The notes beneath the pieces were generated by a model. It searched no databases and was not told where the DNA came from. It was given only the letters and a program-made list of their open reading frames with translations. 64,000 nucleotides of DNA from positions 62,001 through 126,000 of the forward strand of contig JAGOPK010000013.1 in assembly GCA_017992055.1 (NCBI GenBank). Reading direction: 5' to 3'. This document shows, piece after piece, positions 9,888 to 18,470 of the stretch; positions within the stretch are counted from its first letter, which is position 1, and every line of letters begins with the position of its first letter. The position numbers were made by a program, and so were the translations under genes. Source of the DNA: Burkholderiaceae bacterium. Its GTDB lineage: Bacteria; Pseudomonadota; Gammaproteobacteria; Burkholderiales; Burkholderiaceae_C.

Positions 9888-10283
9888 TCAGGACTTGACC
9901 GCCGGCAGCGACAGGATCCACTTCACCAGCCGCTTGGCGTCGGCTTCCTGGATGGCCACCGCATTGGGCGGCATGGCCAGGCCCGAGACCTTGCCCTTCC
10001 AGTGGCTGTCGTAGGGGTTGGAGCCGGCCATCACGGTCTGCGTCAGCTTGGCGTCGGCGCCCTTGTTGCCCTTGTACTTGCTGGCCACGTCCTGCCAGGC
10101 CGGGCCGATCGGCGGCAGGCCGTCCGGGCCCTTGCCGCCGGGGGCGATCTGGTGGCAGGTCATGCAGCCGCTGGCATTGGCCAGCTTCAGCATGGCTTCG
10201 CCCTGGGCGTCGGCATGGGCGCCGGCGCTGGCCAGCAGCAGCGTGGCCGCCAGGGTGGCGGCGGTGGGGATGGACTTGATCAT
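9888..10283 (-). CDS. Class I c-type cytochrome (c551/c5-like), periplasmic
   Basis: A 131-residue monohaem cytochrome. A signal peptide (residues 1-24, ending AHA-DAQ) precedes the haem-binding CMTCH (C40, C43, H44), and the sixth ligand is probably M104 in GLAMPPN. The WILSLP C-terminal helix is typical of c551/c5 cytochromes, which shuttle electrons to terminal oxidases or reductases. GGAGAG stands at normal distance before the ATG. Its upstream region carries a TTGAC-N4-CTCAA sequence (10350-10363), one base from a symmetrical FNR/Anr box, suggesting oxygen-responsive control. Its stop is 1 bp from that of the convergent MORN gene, so 3' ends must overlap or termination is Rho-dependent. 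Confidence 0.93.
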   Translation of the reverse strand: MIKSIPTAATLAATLLLASAGAHADAQGEAMLKLANASGCMTCHQIAPGGKGPDGLPPIGPAWQDVASKYKGNKGADAKLTQTVMAGSNPYDSHWKGKVSGLAMPPNAVAIQEADAKRLVKWILSLPAVKS

Positions 10284-10349
10284 GGGCTCTCCAGCAGCTG
10301 ACGCCGCAGCGTCGATGGCGCCATGGTGCGGGCCTGCCAGGCCCCGGCT

Positions 10350-10363
10350 TTGACCGGCCTCAA
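10350..10363. promoter_or_regulatory. FNR/Anr-type box, one mismatch, upstream of cytochrome c
   Basis: TTGAC-CGGC-CTCAA, differing from the symmetrical TTGAC-N4-GTCAA by one base. Its centre is 73 bp before the cytochrome c start, so a class II promoter would start near 10315. No good -10 is visible. A perfect version of this box occurs at 34585-34598. Confidence 0.45.
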
Positions 10364-10442
10364 GTCGGACGGCGCTTTTGCCAGGATGGAGCAGGCCTGT
10401 GGCGCGCTGGAGCAGCCCGGCGCGGGCCGCCGGGTCAGCGGC

Positions 10443-10892
10443 TCACTTGACCAGGGACGAGGTCATCGAGTCGATGGCTTCTTCGAGCTTGGCCTTGGCC
10501 AGGGCCTTGCAGCCGGCCTGGTCCAGGCCGGTCTTGGCGTCGAAGGTGGTTGCGCCCTTGGTGGGCACGAACTTCAGCACCTTGATGGCGCGCGGCACCA
10601 TCGTCGCGCGGGCGGTCACCACGCAGGTCTTGTCGGCGGTGAAGCCACCCTCGACCTGGCTGATGAAGCCCCACTTCATCACCGGGTAGAGCTTCTTCAG
10701 CCGCAGCTCCAGCTTGTCGTCGAACTTGCTGTCCCACACCGCCATCGCGGTGGCCTTGTCCATCACCGCCTCGACCGAGTGGTCGACGATCAGGTAGGCC
10801 GGCTTGGCGGCGGGCTTGGCGGCGTCAGCGGCCAGGACGGGGGAGGCGATGGCCATTGCCAGGGTGGCGGCACACAGCAGGCGAAGACTCAT
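10443..10892 (-). CDS. Exported protein of unknown function
   Basis: A 149-residue protein with a clear signal peptide (residues 1-21, ending VLA-ADA) and a mixed alpha/beta mature part. It has two cysteines, in KTCVVTARAT and QAGCKALAK, that could form one disulfide in the periplasm. I recognise no domain. It lies between cytochrome c and proC in the same direction, with gaps of 159 bp downstream and 65 bp upstream, so it is probably its own unit or follows proC. Base composition is like the neighbours. The highly charged stretch DSKFDDKLELRLKKLYPVMK does not resemble a known ligand-binding motif. Confidence 0.75.
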   Translation of the reverse strand: MSLRLLCAATLAMAIASPVLAADAAKPAAKPAYLIVDHSVEAVMDKATAMAVWDSKFDDKLELRLKKLYPVMKWGFISQVEGGFTADKTCVVTARATMVPRAIKVLKFVPTKGATTFDAKTGLDQAGCKALAKAKLEEAIDSMTSSLVK

Positions 10893-10957
10893 GGTCGGCG
10901 TCTTTCCGGGTGGGGTGGTGACAGCGGCGCAGTGTAAGGACGGATCAGCCGAACGGA

Positions 10958-11779
10958 TCAGCCGAACTCATCGCCCAGCTCGGCGGCACGGTGCTGCGCC
11001 GCCGCCAGCGCTTGCTGGAAGCTGGCCTTGACGCCGGCGGCCTCCAGCACCTGCAGCGCGGCATGGGTGGTGCCGCCCTTGCTGGTGACGCGCTCGCGCA
11101 GCAGGGCCGGCGGCTCGGCGCTGCGCGCGGCCAGCTCGGCGGCGCCGTCCATGGTGGCCAGGGCCAGGCGCTTGGCGGCCTCGGCCGGCAGGCCCATGGC
11201 CACGCCGGCCTCGACCATGGCCTCGACCACGTAGAACATATAGGCCGGGCCCGAGCCCGACAGCGCGGTCACCGCATCCAGGTCGGCCTCGCGCTCCACC
11301 CACAGCAGCTGGCCGGTGGGTGCCAGCACCGCCTCCACCGCGGCGCGGCCGGCGTCGTCCACCGCCGGCGTGGCATACAGGCCGGCGATGCCGCGGCCGA
11401 TCAGCGCCGGCGTATTGGGCATGCTGCGCACGATGCGCGTGGCGCCGGTGGCCCGGGCCAGCGTGTCGCAGCGGATGCCGGCCATCACGCTGAGCTGCAG
11501 CGCGCCGGCCACATGGGCGGCGCAGGGCGCGGCAGCCGGCTTGAACAGCTGCGGCTTGACCGCCCACACCACCAGGCCGGCCTGGGCCAGCGAGGCATCG
11601 GCGCCGGCCAGGGTGTGCACGCCGAAGCCGGCCTGCAGCTGCTGGCGCTGGGCCTCGCCGGGATCGACGACGGTGATGGATTGCGGCGCGCGGCCGGCCT
11701 TGAGCAGGCCGCCGATCAGCGCGCTGGCCATGTTGCCGCCGCCGATGAAGGCGATGCGGTCGCTGGATGGGAGGTTCAT
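10958..11779 (-). CDS. proC: Pyrroline-5-carboxylate reductase
   Basis: Last step of proline synthesis: NAD(P)H reduction of pyrroline-5-carboxylate in the cytoplasm. The 273 residues match the family length. The N-terminal Rossmann motif is [18 protein letters not shown] (GGGNM, about 13-17). The C-terminal dimerisation and active-site block is present: [21 protein letters not shown] followed by [14 protein letters not shown]-like [12 protein letters not shown]. The ATG at 11779 fits the [17 protein letters not shown] start; the reading frame is open 140 bp further upstream, but without family similarity. No proA or proB is nearby. A 286-bp gap with no recognisable feature separates it from the divergent gdhA. 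Confidence 0.97.
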   Translation of the reverse strand: MNLPSSDRIAFIGGGNMASALIGGLLKAGRAPQSITVVDPGEAQRQQLQAGFGVHTLAGADASLAQAGLVVWAVKPQLFKPAAAPCAAHVAGALQLSVMAGIRCDTLARATGATRIVRSMPNTPALIGRGIAGLYATPAVDDAGRAAVEAVLAPTGQLLWVEREADLDAVTALSGSGPAYMFYVVEAMVEAGVAMGLPAEAAKRLALATMDGAAELAARSAEPPALLRERVTSKGGTTHAALQVLEAAGVKASFQQALAAAQHRAAELGDEFG

Positions 11780-12065
11780 GGCGGGCAGTTTAGCCAGCAG
11801 GCCGCCGAACAAGCCTCGGCTTGTGGCCGGCTTGGCCGAGGATCCTTCGGCGCCTGGCTGGAGCCGGCTTTGCTGCGCTGCGTCATACCGCGCCCTGCCC
11901 GCGTCATGCAATCGGCGCATGATGTTCGCCGCCGCGGCGGCGCCGGCCTACATTGCGCGCCCAGCGGCCTGCAGCCGCCGGCCCACGAGGCCCGTGGCCA
12001 GCGCCGCCCGTCCAACGTCCATCCACCGTCCAGCAGCCCGTCGCCGGCAACCCCGGCGCCCCACC

Positions 12066-13334
12066 ATGAACCTGTCCTACGTCCAACCCACCTCCGAGAG
12101 CCCCTGGGGCACCTACCTGGCCCAGGTCGACCGCGTGATCCCCTACCTGGGGCCGTTGGCGCGCTGGGCCGAGACGCTCAAGCGCCCCAAGCGCGCGCTG
12201 ATCGTCGACGTGCCCATCGAGCTGGACAACGGCGAGATCGCTCACTTCGAGGGCTTTCGCGTGCAGCACAGCCTGACGCGCGGCCCGGGCAAGGGCGGCG
12301 TGCGCTACCACCCGGACGTGACGCTGGAGGAGGTGATGGCGCTGTCGGCCTGGATGAGCATCAAGAACGCCGCCGTCAACCTGCCCTATGGCGGCGCCAA
12401 GGGCGGCATCCGCGTCGACCCGAAGAAGCTGTCGCTGAAGGAGCTGGAGAAGCTGACGCGGCGCTACACCAGCGAGATCGGCATCATCATCGGCCCGCAC
12501 CAGGACATCCCGGCCCCCGACGTCAACACCAATGGCCAGATCATGGCCTGGATGATGGACACCTATTCGATGAACGTCGGCGCCACCGCCACCGGCGTGG
12601 TCACCGGCAAGCCCATCCACCTGGGCGGCAGCCTGGGCCGGGTCAAGGCCACCGGGCGCGGCGTGTTCGTCACCGGGCGCGAGGCGGCGCGGCGCATCCA
12701 GCTGCCGCTGGACGGCGCGCGCGTGGCCGTGCAGGGCTTTGGCAACGTCGGCTCGTCGGCGGCCGAGCTGTTCCAGCAGGCCGGCTCCAAGGTGGTGGCG
12801 ATCCAGGACCACAGCGGCACCATCTACAACGAGCGTGGCTTCGACTTCGCCAAGCTGATGCCGCATGTGCGGGCCACCGGCGGCGTGGCCGGCTTCGTCG
12901 ACGGCGAGGCCATGGACGACGAGGCCTTCTGGGACGTGGCCTGCGAGATCCTGATCCCGGCCGCGCTGGAAGGCCAGATCACCGTGGCCCGCGCCAACCG
13001 CATCCGCGCCAGGCTGGTGCTGGAAGGCGCCAACGGCCCCACCCATCCGGCCGCCGACGACGTGCTGTCCGACCGCGGCATCCTGGTCGTGCCCGACGTG
13101 ATCTGCAATGCCGGCGGCGTGACCGTCAGCTACTTCGAGTGGGTGCAGGACTTCAGCTCCTTCTTCTGGACCGAGGACGAGATCAACGTCAAGCTCGACA
13201 AGATCATGGTCGGTGCGCTGAAGAACATCTGGGACACCGCCGACCGCCACCAGATCACGCTGCGCACCGCCACCTTCGCCGTGGCCTGCGAGCGCATCCT
13301 GATGGCGCGCCAGGAGCGTGGCCTCTATCCCTGA
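12066..13334 (+). CDS. gdhA: Glutamate dehydrogenase (Glu/Leu/Phe/Val family)
   Basis: Interconverts glutamate and 2-oxoglutarate plus ammonia. It has 422 residues, the length of hexameric bacterial enzymes of the GudB/RocG type. The catalytic lysine is K112 in [15 protein letters not shown], and the essential aspartate is D152 in [11 protein letters not shown]. The dinucleotide fold is [16 protein letters not shown] (224-229 GFGNVG), and the C-terminal [14 protein letters not shown] is typical of NAD-linked members. The ATG at 12066 matches the family start. It is followed 38 bp later by a Bug-type binding protein and then an Lrp regulator, all on the same strand. That order suggests amino-acid-responsive control. 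Cofactor preference for NAD is inferred from subfamily resemblance. Confidence 0.95.
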   Translation: MNLSYVQPTSESPWGTYLAQVDRVIPYLGPLARWAETLKRPKRALIVDVPIELDNGEIAHFEGFRVQHSLTRGPGKGGVRYHPDVTLEEVMALSAWMSIKNAAVNLPYGGAKGGIRVDPKKLSLKELEKLTRRYTSEIGIIIGPHQDIPAPDVNTNGQIMAWMMDTYSMNVGATATGVVTGKPIHLGGSLGRVKATGRGVFVTGREAARRIQLPLDGARVAVQGFGNVGSSAAELFQQAGSKVVAIQDHSGTIYNERGFDFAKLMPHVRATGGVAGFVDGEAMDDEAFWDVACEILIPAALEGQITVARANRIRARLVLEGANGPTHPAADDVLSDRGILVVPDVICNAGGVTVSYFEWVQDFSSFFWTEDEINVKLDKIMVGALKNIWDTADRHQITLRTATFAVACERILMARQERGLYP

Positions 13335-13372
13335 GAATGCGGCGCATCCACTCCAAGACAGACGAGACAACG

Positions 13373-14353
13373 ATGCGCCGCCGCCTTGCCCTGACCCTTG
13401 CCGCCACCCTGGTCCTCGCCACCTCGGCCCAGGCCCAGGCTCCCGCCCAGCCCTGGCCCACGCAGCCGGTGAAGATCGTCGTGCCCACCGGCGCCGGCAG
13501 CTCGCTGGACCTGATCGTGCGCCTGATGAGCGACAAGCTGGCCGCCCGCTGGGGCCAGACTGTGGTGGTGGACAACAAGGCCGGCGCCGGCGGCATGCTG
13601 GGCATGGACCTGGTGGCCAAGGCGGTGGACGGCCACACCCTGGGCATCGGCTTCAACGGCCCGCTGGCCTATGCGCCCTACCTGTACGCCAAGACGCCCT
13701 ACGACCCGGCCAAGGACCTCAAGCCGGTGGTCATGACCACCTCGCAGGCCAATGTGCTGGCGGTGAATGCCGAGAAGGTGCCAGCCAAGACCGCGGCCGA
13801 GTTCGTGGCCTGGGCCAAGGCCCAGGGCGGCAAGCTCAACTACAGCTCGCTGGGCCAGGGCAGCTCGGCGCACCTGACGATGGAGCTGTTCATGGCCGAG
13901 GCCGGCATCAGCGGCGTGCACGTGCCCTTCAACGGCAGCCCGCCGGCGGCCATGGCCGTGGCCCAGGGCACGGCCGATGCCACCTGGATGGTGGCGCCGG
14001 CCCTGCTGCCGCATGTGCAGTCGGGCAAGGTGCGGCTGCTGATGGTCAGCTCGCGCAGCAAGCCCGAAGGCCTGGGCCAGCTGCCCTCGGCCGCCGAGGC
14101 GGGCTATGCCAAGGTCGAGGCCCTGGCCTGGAACGGCCTGGTCGGCCCGGCCTCGCTGTCCGAGGCCGCGGTGACCCGCGTCAATGCCGACGTCAATGCG
14201 CTGCTGGCCGGCGATGCCCAGGTGCGCGAGGCCATGGCGCGCAACGGCCTGACCATCGTTGGCGGCACGCCGGCCGAGTTCCGCCGCTTCATCGAGGCCG
14301 ACGTGGCGCGCTGGGGCCCGGTGATCACCAAGCTGGGCGTCAAGCTGCAGTGA
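13373..14353 (+). CDS. Bug-family (tripartite tricarboxylate) periplasmic binding protein
   Basis: A 326-residue periplasmic solute-binding protein of the large betaproteobacterial Bug family. The signal peptide (residues 1-21, ending AQA-QAP) is followed by the diagnostic WPTQPVKIVVPTGAGSSLDLIVRLM, the VVVDNKAGAGGMLGMDLVAKA loop and KLNYSSLGQGSSAHLTMELF. No TctA/TctB membrane partners lie in the window. As in most members, the protein may act with a remote transporter or as a sensor. Ligands of this family are usually carboxylates or amino acids. Lying between gdhA and an Lrp regulator gene hints at glutamate or a related compound, but this is inference. Confidence 0.92.
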   Translation: MRRRLALTLAATLVLATSAQAQAPAQPWPTQPVKIVVPTGAGSSLDLIVRLMSDKLAARWGQTVVVDNKAGAGGMLGMDLVAKAVDGHTLGIGFNGPLAYAPYLYAKTPYDPAKDLKPVVMTTSQANVLAVNAEKVPAKTAAEFVAWAKAQGGKLNYSSLGQGSSAHLTMELFMAEAGISGVHVPFNGSPPAAMAVAQGTADATWMVAPALLPHVQSGKVRLLMVSSRSKPEGLGQLPSAAEAGYAKVEALAWNGLVGPASLSEAAVTRVNADVNALLAGDAQVREAMARNGLTIVGGTPAEFRRFIEADVARWGPVITKLGVKLQ

Positions 14354-14357
14354 GGCG

Positions 14358-14828
14358 GTGGTGGCCGGCAACGACCTCGACACCATCGACCTGCGCATCC
14401 TGCGCGTGCTGCAGTCCGATGGCCGCATCAGCAACCTGAAGCTGGCCGAGGCCGTGCACCTGTCGCCCACCGCGGTGCTGGAGCGCGTCAAGCGCCTCAC
14501 CCGCGACGGCTACATCCTGGGCTACGAGGCGCGGCTGAACCCGGCCAAGCTGGGTGCGGGCATGCTGGTCTTCGTCGAGGTGCTGCTGGACCGCACGGTG
14601 CAGGACGTGATGGACAACTTCCGCGCCGCGGTGCAGGTGCGGCCCGAGATCCTGGAATGCCATCTGGTGGCCGGCGGCTTCGACTACCTGCTGAAGACCC
14701 GCGTGGCCGACATGGGCCATTACCGCGAGTTCATCGGCAGCGTGATCTGGACCCTGCCCGGCGTGCGCGAGACCCGCACCTATGCGGTGATGGAAGAGGT
14801 CAAGCACAGCGCGCAGATCCCGGTCTGA
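14358..14828 (+). CDS. Lrp/AsnC family transcriptional regulator
   Basis: A 156-residue amino-acid-responsive regulator with an N-terminal winged HTH (residues about 6-60, DLRILRVLQSDGRISNLKLAEAVHLS) and a C-terminal RAM ligand/oligomerisation domain (about 65-150, ending with GVRETRTYAVMEEVK). The start is a GTG at 14358, with a second GTG at 14361 equally possible; it lies 4 bp after the Bug gene stop, so the two are cotranscribed. It resembles Lrp proteins of Burkholderiales more than AsnC. Likely targets are gdhA or the proline/glutamate genes around it, by position only. It converges on the ABC permease gene with the stops 7 bp apart. Confidence 0.93.
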   Translation: MVAGNDLDTIDLRILRVLQSDGRISNLKLAEAVHLSPTAVLERVKRLTRDGYILGYEARLNPAKLGAGMLVFVEVLLDRTVQDVMDNFRAAVQVRPEILECHLVAGGFDYLLKTRVADMGHYREFIGSVIWTLPGVRETRTYAVMEEVKHSAQIPV

Positions 14829-14835
14829 GCCGGCC

Positions 14836-15771
14836 TCAGCGCTCGCCTTTTCGATACGGCTTCATCAGCGCCTGCGGATAGCTGGCGCGGCGCGCCACCA
14901 GCACCAGGGCCACGATGGCCATGGCATAGGGCAGCATCAGGTACAGCTGGTAGGGCAGCTCCAGGCCCAGCGGCGCCGACTCGGCCTGCTGCAGGCGCAG
15001 TTGCAGCGCATCGAAAAACGCGAACAGCAGCGCGCCCAGCAGCGCCTTGGCCGGCCGCCAGCTGGCAAACACCACCAGGGCCACGCAGACCCAGCCGCGG
15101 CCGTTGACCATGTTGAAGTAGAAGGCGTTGAAGGCCGACAGCGTCAGGAACGCGCCGGCCAGGCCCATCAGGCCCGAGCCGGCGATGATGGCGCCGCTGC
15201 GCAGGCCCAGCACCGACAGGCCCTGGCCCTCGGCGGCCGCCGGGTTTTCGCCCACCATGCGCAGGGCCAGGCCCAGCGGCGTGCGGTTCAGTACCCAGGC
15301 CAGCAGCGGCACCCCGGCCAGGGCCAGCACGGTGAGCGCGGTCTGCTGGTCGAGCACCGGAATGCCCAGGCCGGCCAGCGGCGCAAAGGGCTGGATGGTC
15401 GGCGGGCTGTCGACCTTGGGAAAGCTCACCCGGTAGGCATAACTGGCCAGGCTGGTGGCCAGCAGCGTGAGTCCCAGGCCGGCCACATGCTGGCTCAGGC
15501 CCAGGCCCACGGTCAGCGCCGCATGCACGGCGCCCAGGGCCATGCCGGTGGCCACCGCCACGGCCACGCCGCCCCACAGCGGCAGGCCCTGGTACACGGC
15601 CAGCCAGCCGGTGAAGGCGCCGGCGACCATGATGCCCTCGATGCCCAGGTTCAGCACACCGGCCCGCTCGCACAGCAGCACGCCCAGCGTGCCCAGGATC
15701 AGCGGTGTGGCGATGCGCAGCACCGCCACCCAGAACGGCGCGGCGGTCAGCAGATCCAGGATCTCGCTCAT
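14836..15771 (-). CDS. ABC transporter permease, BMP/nucleoside type (second permease)
   Basis: A 311-residue inner-membrane permease with eight or more hydrophobic spans, of the branched-chain-type permease family used by BMP nucleoside importers (YufQ/NupC type). The landmark GVLNLGIEGIMVAGAFTGWL (about 38-57) and the EAA-like NTPLGLALRMVGENPAAAEGQGL loop are present. The ATG at 15771 overlaps the stop of the upstream permease gene by 4 bp, indicating translational coupling. With the preceding permease and ATPase it forms the membrane part of one importer. The binding protein is encoded 3.6 kb away at 19351-20349. Confidence 0.93.
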   Translation of the reverse strand: MSEILDLLTAAPFWVAVLRIATPLILGTLGVLLCERAGVLNLGIEGIMVAGAFTGWLAVYQGLPLWGGVAVAVATGMALGAVHAALTVGLGLSQHVAGLGLTLLATSLASYAYRVSFPKVDSPPTIQPFAPLAGLGIPVLDQQTALTVLALAGVPLLAWVLNRTPLGLALRMVGENPAAAEGQGLSVLGLRSGAIIAGSGLMGLAGAFLTLSAFNAFYFNMVNGRGWVCVALVVFASWRPAKALLGALLFAFFDALQLRLQQAESAPLGLELPYQLYLMLPYAMAIVALVLVARRASYPQALMKPYRKGER

Positions 15772-16838
15772 GCCTTGCCCCGGATGATCAAGCGGTACTG
15801 CGTGAACAGCGTCGCCACCAGCATCGTGATCAGGCTGGTGGCGACGATGACATCGGCGATGTAGGTGGGCACGCCCACCGCGCGGCTCATGCTGTCGGCA
15901 CCGACCAGGATGCCGGCCACGAACACCGCCGCCGCCACCACGCCCAGCGGGTTGAGCCCGGCCAGCATGGCGATGACGATGCCCGAGTAGCCATAGCCCG
16001 GCGACATGTCCAGCGTCACATAACCGGCGCGGCCGGCCACCTCGATGGCGCCGGCCAGGCCGGCCAGCGCGCCCGACAGCAGGGCCACCTTGACCGTGAC
16101 CCAGGCCACCGGGATGCCGGCAAAGGCCGCCGCCTGGCGGCCACCGCCCACGGCGCGGATCTGGAAGCCCAGCACGCTGCGCTGCAGCAGGGCCCACAGC
16201 GCGGCAGCCAGCGCCAGCGCCCACAGCAGGCCGCTGTGCACGCGGCTGCGCTCGACCAGCTTGTCCAGCTGCAGCGCATCCTGGATGGCCACGCTCTGCG
16301 GCCAGCCCATGGCCAGCGTGTCCTTCATGGCCCCGTCCAGCAGGGCCGACACGCCCAGCAGCACGATGAAGTTCAGCAGCAGCGTGGTCACCACCTCGTC
16401 CACGCCCAGCCTGGCCTTCAGCAGCGCCGGGCCCAGCAGCAGCATGGCGCCGGCCAGGGCCGCGGCGGCCATCATCAGCGGGAACAGCAGCCACGCCGGC
16501 TGCTCGAAGCCGCTGCCGCCGTGCAGGCCGCCCACGGCCACCGCGGCCATCGCGCCGGCATACAGCTGGCCCTCGGCGCCGATGTTGTAGAGGTGGGCAC
16601 GAAAGGCCACCGCCGCGGCCAGGCCGGTGAGGATCAGCGGCGTGGCCCGGGTCAGGGTCTCGGTCCAGGCGAAGCGGCTGCCGAAGCCGCCTTCCAGCAG
16701 CAGGCCATAGGCGCGGCCCACCGGCGCGCCGGCCCAGGCCACCAGCAGCGCGGCGATGGCCAGCGTGGCGGCCACGGCCAGCAGCGGCGCGGCCAGCTGG
16801 GCCGCGCGCGAGGGGGTGGCACGGCGTTCAAGGTGCAT
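15768..16838 (-). CDS. ABC transporter permease, BMP/nucleoside type (first permease)
   Basis: A 356-residue inner-membrane permease (YufP/NupB type) with about nine spans. Landmarks are ETLTRATPLILTGLAAAVAFRAHLYNIGAEGQLYAGA (about 60-95) and the coupling loop SVLGFQIRAVGGGRQAAAFAGI, which contacts the ATPase. Its N-terminus overlaps the ATPase gene by 11 bp and its end overlaps the second permease by 4 bp, so the three are tightly coupled. It pairs with the neighbouring permease as a heterodimer. The import substrate is probably a purine or other nucleoside by family, but nothing local (no xdh, deaminase or phosphorylase gene) confirms it. Confidence 0.93.
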   Translation of the reverse strand: MHLERRATPSRAAQLAAPLLAVAATLAIAALLVAWAGAPVGRAYGLLLEGGFGSRFAWTETLTRATPLILTGLAAAVAFRAHLYNIGAEGQLYAGAMAAVAVGGLHGGSGFEQPAWLLFPLMMAAAALAGAMLLLGPALLKARLGVDEVVTTLLLNFIVLLGVSALLDGAMKDTLAMGWPQSVAIQDALQLDKLVERSRVHSGLLWALALAAALWALLQRSVLGFQIRAVGGGRQAAAFAGIPVAWVTVKVALLSGALAGLAGAIEVAGRAGYVTLDMSPGYGYSGIVIAMLAGLNPLGVVAAAVFVAGILVGADSMSRAVGVPTYIADVIVATSLITMLVATLFTQYRLIIRGKA

Positions 16839-18441
16839 GCGTGTTCTCCGCAGCGGCGGGCGCGGCCGTGGCGCCGGCCATGGCCAGGCCGATGCTGGCC
16901 AGGCTCCAGTCGGCCGCGGGCCGGGCCTCGCTGAGGCGGCCGTGGTGCATCACCGCGATGCGGTCGGCCAGCGCGAACACCTCGTCCAGGTCTTCGCTGA
17001 TCAGCAGCACGGCGCTGCCGGCGGCGGCCGCATCCAGCAGCTGGCGGTGCACATAGGCCACGGCGCCGATGTCCAGGCCCCAGGTGGGCTGGTTGGCAAC
17101 GATCAGCCGCGGCGGTTTGGCCTCGGCAGGATCGCCACTCAGCGCCCGGCCCAGGATCAGCTTCTGCATGTTGCCGCCGGACAGGCCGCGCGTGGGCGTG
17201 TCCAGGCCGCCGGACTCGGTACCACGCACGTCGTAGCGCTCGATCAGGCGGCGCGCATGGGCGCGGGCGGCGCCGCGGCGTATCCAGCCCCAGCGGCTGA
17301 AGGCCGGGCTGGCGTGGCGTTCGAGGATGGCGTTCTCCCACAGCGACAGCGTGCCCACCACGCCTGCCGCATGGCGGTCCTCGGGGATGCGCGCCACGCC
17401 GGCCGCCACCCATTGCGCGGGCCGGGCCGGCAGGGCCTGGCCGTCCACCGTCAGCCGGCCGGCATCGGGCGCCACCAGGCCGTGCAGCAGGTCGGCCAGC
17501 ACATGCTGGCCATTGCCGGCCACGCCGGCCACGGCCACCAGCTCGCCGGCGCGCAGGCTCAGGGTGATGCCGTCCAGCGCCGCATGGGCGCCATCACCGC
17601 GCACCGTCACGCCCTGCAGCACCGCCACCTCGGCGCCCGGCGCCGTGCCCGCCTGGCGCAGCGTGGGCGCCACCGCGCGGCCGACCATGGCCAGGGCCAG
17701 GTCGGCCTTGGACGGCGGCGTGAACGAAACATCGGCGGCCCCGCGCACCGCCATCTGCGCCACCAGCCGGCCGCCACGCAGCACGGCCACGCGGTGCGAG
17801 ACGCGCAGCACCTCGTCGAGCTTGTGGCTGATGAAGATCACCGCCAGGCCCTGGGCCACCAGCTGGTTCAGGGTGTTGAACAGCGACTCGCTTTCCTGCG
17901 GCGTCAGCACCGCCGTGGGCTCGTCGAGGATCAGGATGCGCGCGCCACGCCGCTTGCCGAACGGCACCAGGGCCTTCAGGATCTCCACCCGCTGGCGCTC
18001 GCCCACCGACAGCGAGCCCACGCGCGCGTCGGCATCGACCTGCAGGCCGAAGCGCTGGGCGGTGTCGAGCAGGGCCGCGCGCGCGGCCTGGCGATGCGAG
18101 GCCGGCCGCCACAGCGGCTCGGTGCCCAGCATCACGTTGTCGAGCACGCTGAGGTTGTCGGCCAGCGTGAAGTGCTGGTGCACCATGCCGATGCCGGCGG
18201 CGATGGCCGCGGCGGGCTGGCCCGGCGGCAGCACCTGGCCATCCACCGCCACCGTGCCGGCATCGGCGCGGTAGTGGCCGAACAGGATGGACACCAGGGT
18301 GCTCTTGCCGGCGCCGTTTTCGCCCAGCAGGGCCAGCACCTCGCCGGTCTGCAGGTCCAGGCTGATGCCATCGTTGGCCACCAGGGCGCCAAAGCGCTTG
18401 CTGATGCCGTCCAGGCGCAGCAGCGGCGCCGCGGTCTTCAT
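16828..18441 (-). CDS. ABC transporter ATP-binding protein, BMP/nucleoside type (two fused domains)
   Basis: A 537-residue tandem ATPase. Domain 1 has Walker A GENGAGKST (40-48), signature LSVGERQ (144-150) and Walker B ILILDEPT (169-176). Domain 2 is degenerate as usual in this family: GVAGNGQ in place of Walker A (306-312), intact LSGGNMQK (420-427) and ANQPT instead of DEPT (449-453). Only the first site should hydrolyse ATP efficiently. It is first in the operon ATPase-permease-permease. The start at 18441 is 29 bp from the divergent DUF3667 gene, so the two promoters share a very small region or overlap the coding ends. Confidence 0.94.
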   Translation of the reverse strand: MKTAAPLLRLDGISKRFGALVANDGISLDLQTGEVLALLGENGAGKSTLVSILFGHYRADAGTVAVDGQVLPPGQPAAAIAAGIGMVHQHFTLADNLSVLDNVMLGTEPLWRPASHRQAARAALLDTAQRFGLQVDADARVGSLSVGERQRVEILKALVPFGKRRGARILILDEPTAVLTPQESESLFNTLNQLVAQGLAVIFISHKLDEVLRVSHRVAVLRGGRLVAQMAVRGAADVSFTPPSKADLALAMVGRAVAPTLRQAGTAPGAEVAVLQGVTVRGDGAHAALDGITLSLRAGELVAVAGVAGNGQHVLADLLHGLVAPDAGRLTVDGQALPARPAQWVAAGVARIPEDRHAAGVVGTLSLWENAILERHASPAFSRWGWIRRGAARAHARRLIERYDVRGTESGGLDTPTRGLSGGNMQKLILGRALSGDPAEAKPPRLIVANQPTWGLDIGAVAYVHRQLLDAAAAGSAVLLISEDLDEVFALADRIAVMHHGRLSEARPAADWSLASIGLAMAGATAAPAAAENTHAP

Positions 18442-18470
18442 GCGGCCACCGCCATGACATCATTTCCGGC

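Noticed and set aside
11780-12065. Possible tRNA or small RNA in the 286-bp proC/gdhA gap
   Set aside because: No cloverleaf, TTC loop or CCA end, and no promoter-terminator pair. I see nothing specific in it beyond GC-rich DNA.
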